Assembly (NCBI GenBank): GCA_028280675.1 | Contig: JANQLI010000226.1 | Span: 1 to 6,778 of the forward strand | Reading direction: 5' to 3' | DNA length: 6,778 nucleotides | Origin: Alphaproteobacteria bacterium | Lineage (GTDB): Bacteria > Pseudomonadota > Alphaproteobacteria > SMXP01 | Part shown: positions 6,279-6,778 of the stretch, in pieces | Layout: each line of letters begins with the position of its first letter | Numbering within the stretch: the stretch's first letter is position 1 | Notes under the pieces: generated by a model | The model's database searches: none | Seen by the model: only the letters and a program-made list of their open reading frames with translations | Told to the model about the DNA's origin: nothing | Translations under genes and position numbers: made by a program

Positions 6279-6778
6279 CTAAAAATTGACATCTACTGTG
6301 AGACCAAAAGTACGTTTCTGCCCTAGTGACGCATGGTAGTTGCTAAAAACAGGGACCCCACCAGTGACAACAAATGAGTTTGAAACGTATTTCTCATCAG
6401 CAAGATTTTTAACCCACAGTCTCACACCCCAATTTTCGGATGTAATACCAGCCGATGCATTTAATAGCGTACGTGATGGAATATACCCTACATTCATCTC
6501 CGTTAAATATTGCTTGGACTGGTAAGTCGCATCAGCATGTACGAAGTAGCCTAGACCATTTGCTAAATCACCTTCATAAGTGGCGCCAACAGCAGCCTGC
6601 GTTTTAGGCGTTCTCTGGATCGTGTTGCCGCTAATATCGCCGTCTGCAGAACAAACAACGTTATCGCACAATTCATATCTGACGATCGCTTCAGAGGTTG
6701 TGCCATCCTTATATTCAGGGTCGCTGTAAGAAACAGCATAGTCGAAAGTCAGATTGTCCGTTGCAGCGAAAGCGCCAT
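6279..6778 (-). CDS. TonB-dependent outer-membrane receptor, C-terminal 165 residues, N-terminus beyond the window
   Basis: This is the end of a TonB-dependent receptor, an outer-membrane beta-barrel that imports siderophores, vitamins, sugars or other large substrates using the TonB-ExbBD system. The fragment shows alternating polar and hydrophobic strands with aromatic girdles: FDYAVSYSDPEY, then the periplasmic turn RTPKTQAAVGATYEG, YFVHADATYQSKQYL, a TLLNASAGI strand, and the family-typical WGVRLWVKNLADEKYV. It ends in FGLTVDVNF, with the terminal Phe used as an outer-membrane assembly signal. The plug domain and TonB box lie off the right edge, and the reading frame is open across the whole edge. 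Two cysteines in CDNVVC may form an extracellular-loop disulfide. The substrate cannot be told. It converges with the LytTR gene, and hydrolase and dehydrogenase genes lie nearby, so an organic nutrient is possible. Confidence 0.93.
   Translation of the reverse strand, partial: GAFAATDNLTFDYAVSYSDPEYKDGTTSEAIVRYELCDNVVCSADGDISGNTIQRTPKTQAAVGATYEGDLANGLGYFVHADATYQSKQYLTEMNVGYIPSRTLLNASAGITSENWGVRLWVKNLADEKYVSNSFVVTGGVPVFSNYHASLGQKRTFGLTVDVNF

Noticed and set aside
1..6778. CRISPR array, insertion sequence or phage genes
   Set aside because: No regularly spaced repeats, transposase, integrase or structural phage protein could be read on either strand.

Overview
The window most resembles chromosomal DNA of an alphaproteobacterium, probably a marine or aquatic, carotenoid-making relative of Hyphomonadaceae, Maricaulales or Sphingomonadales. 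This rests on protein types, not on a database search: a carotenoid-type prenyl diphosphate synthase next to a type I IPP isomerase, a membrane-anchored LytTR regulator, a TonB-dependent receptor, and a class C beta-lactamase-like lipoprotein with the GG-x-AGCC signature. Base composition looks moderate. By eye it is richer in G+C across the SDR and serine hydrolase genes than across the LytTR gene.

Left part (1-1183, minus strand): the first three quarters of a crtE-like geranylgeranyl or farnesyl diphosphate synthase, cut by the window edge just before its second Asp-rich motif. Upstream of it is an isopentenyl-diphosphate isomerase gene (idi) that keeps its catalytic C-terminal half but has lost its N-terminal third and has no good start. 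This looks like the edge of a carotenoid or isoprenoid cluster in which idi has decayed.

Middle gap (1184-1788): about 600 bases with no intact gene. It holds a stretch matching the 3' end of a tRNA-Arg gene through the CCA (1461-1481), with weaker anticodon-arm similarity just before it, and a small open frame with a good ribosome binding site that is broken by an in-frame TAG (1566-1715). It reads as a recombination scar or genomic-island border.

Right-centre (1789-4975, minus strand): a probable three-gene operon transcribed alpha/beta hydrolase, then class C-type serine hydrolase lipoprotein, then short-chain dehydrogenase. The last two genes are only 21 bases apart. A candidate sigma70-type promoter lies upstream of the first gene. 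Two membrane-attached hydrolases plus a soluble NAD-type dehydrogenase suggest uptake-linked hydrolysis of an ester or amide followed by oxidation of the released alcohol. The substrate cannot be read from the sequence.

Right part (5000-6778): a LytTR transcription regulator with four predicted membrane segments is divergent from the hydrolase operon. The shared 201-base intergenic region carries an unusually dense set of nested inverted and direct repeats (CGCGAA/TTCGCG and CTTTGAAC). Convergent with the regulator is the C-terminal part of a TonB-dependent receptor, separated from it by two inverted repeats, one of which looks like the receptor's terminator. The regulator is well placed to control the divergent operon, itself and perhaps the receptor, but this is inferred from layout only.

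No CRISPR array, intact tRNA, rRNA, transposase or integrase gene is visible. I found no clearly new defence or mobile system. The points most worth checking are the tRNA-Arg scar, the decayed idi, the Asn at the catalytic-acid position of the alpha/beta hydrolase, and the repeat-rich regulatory region.
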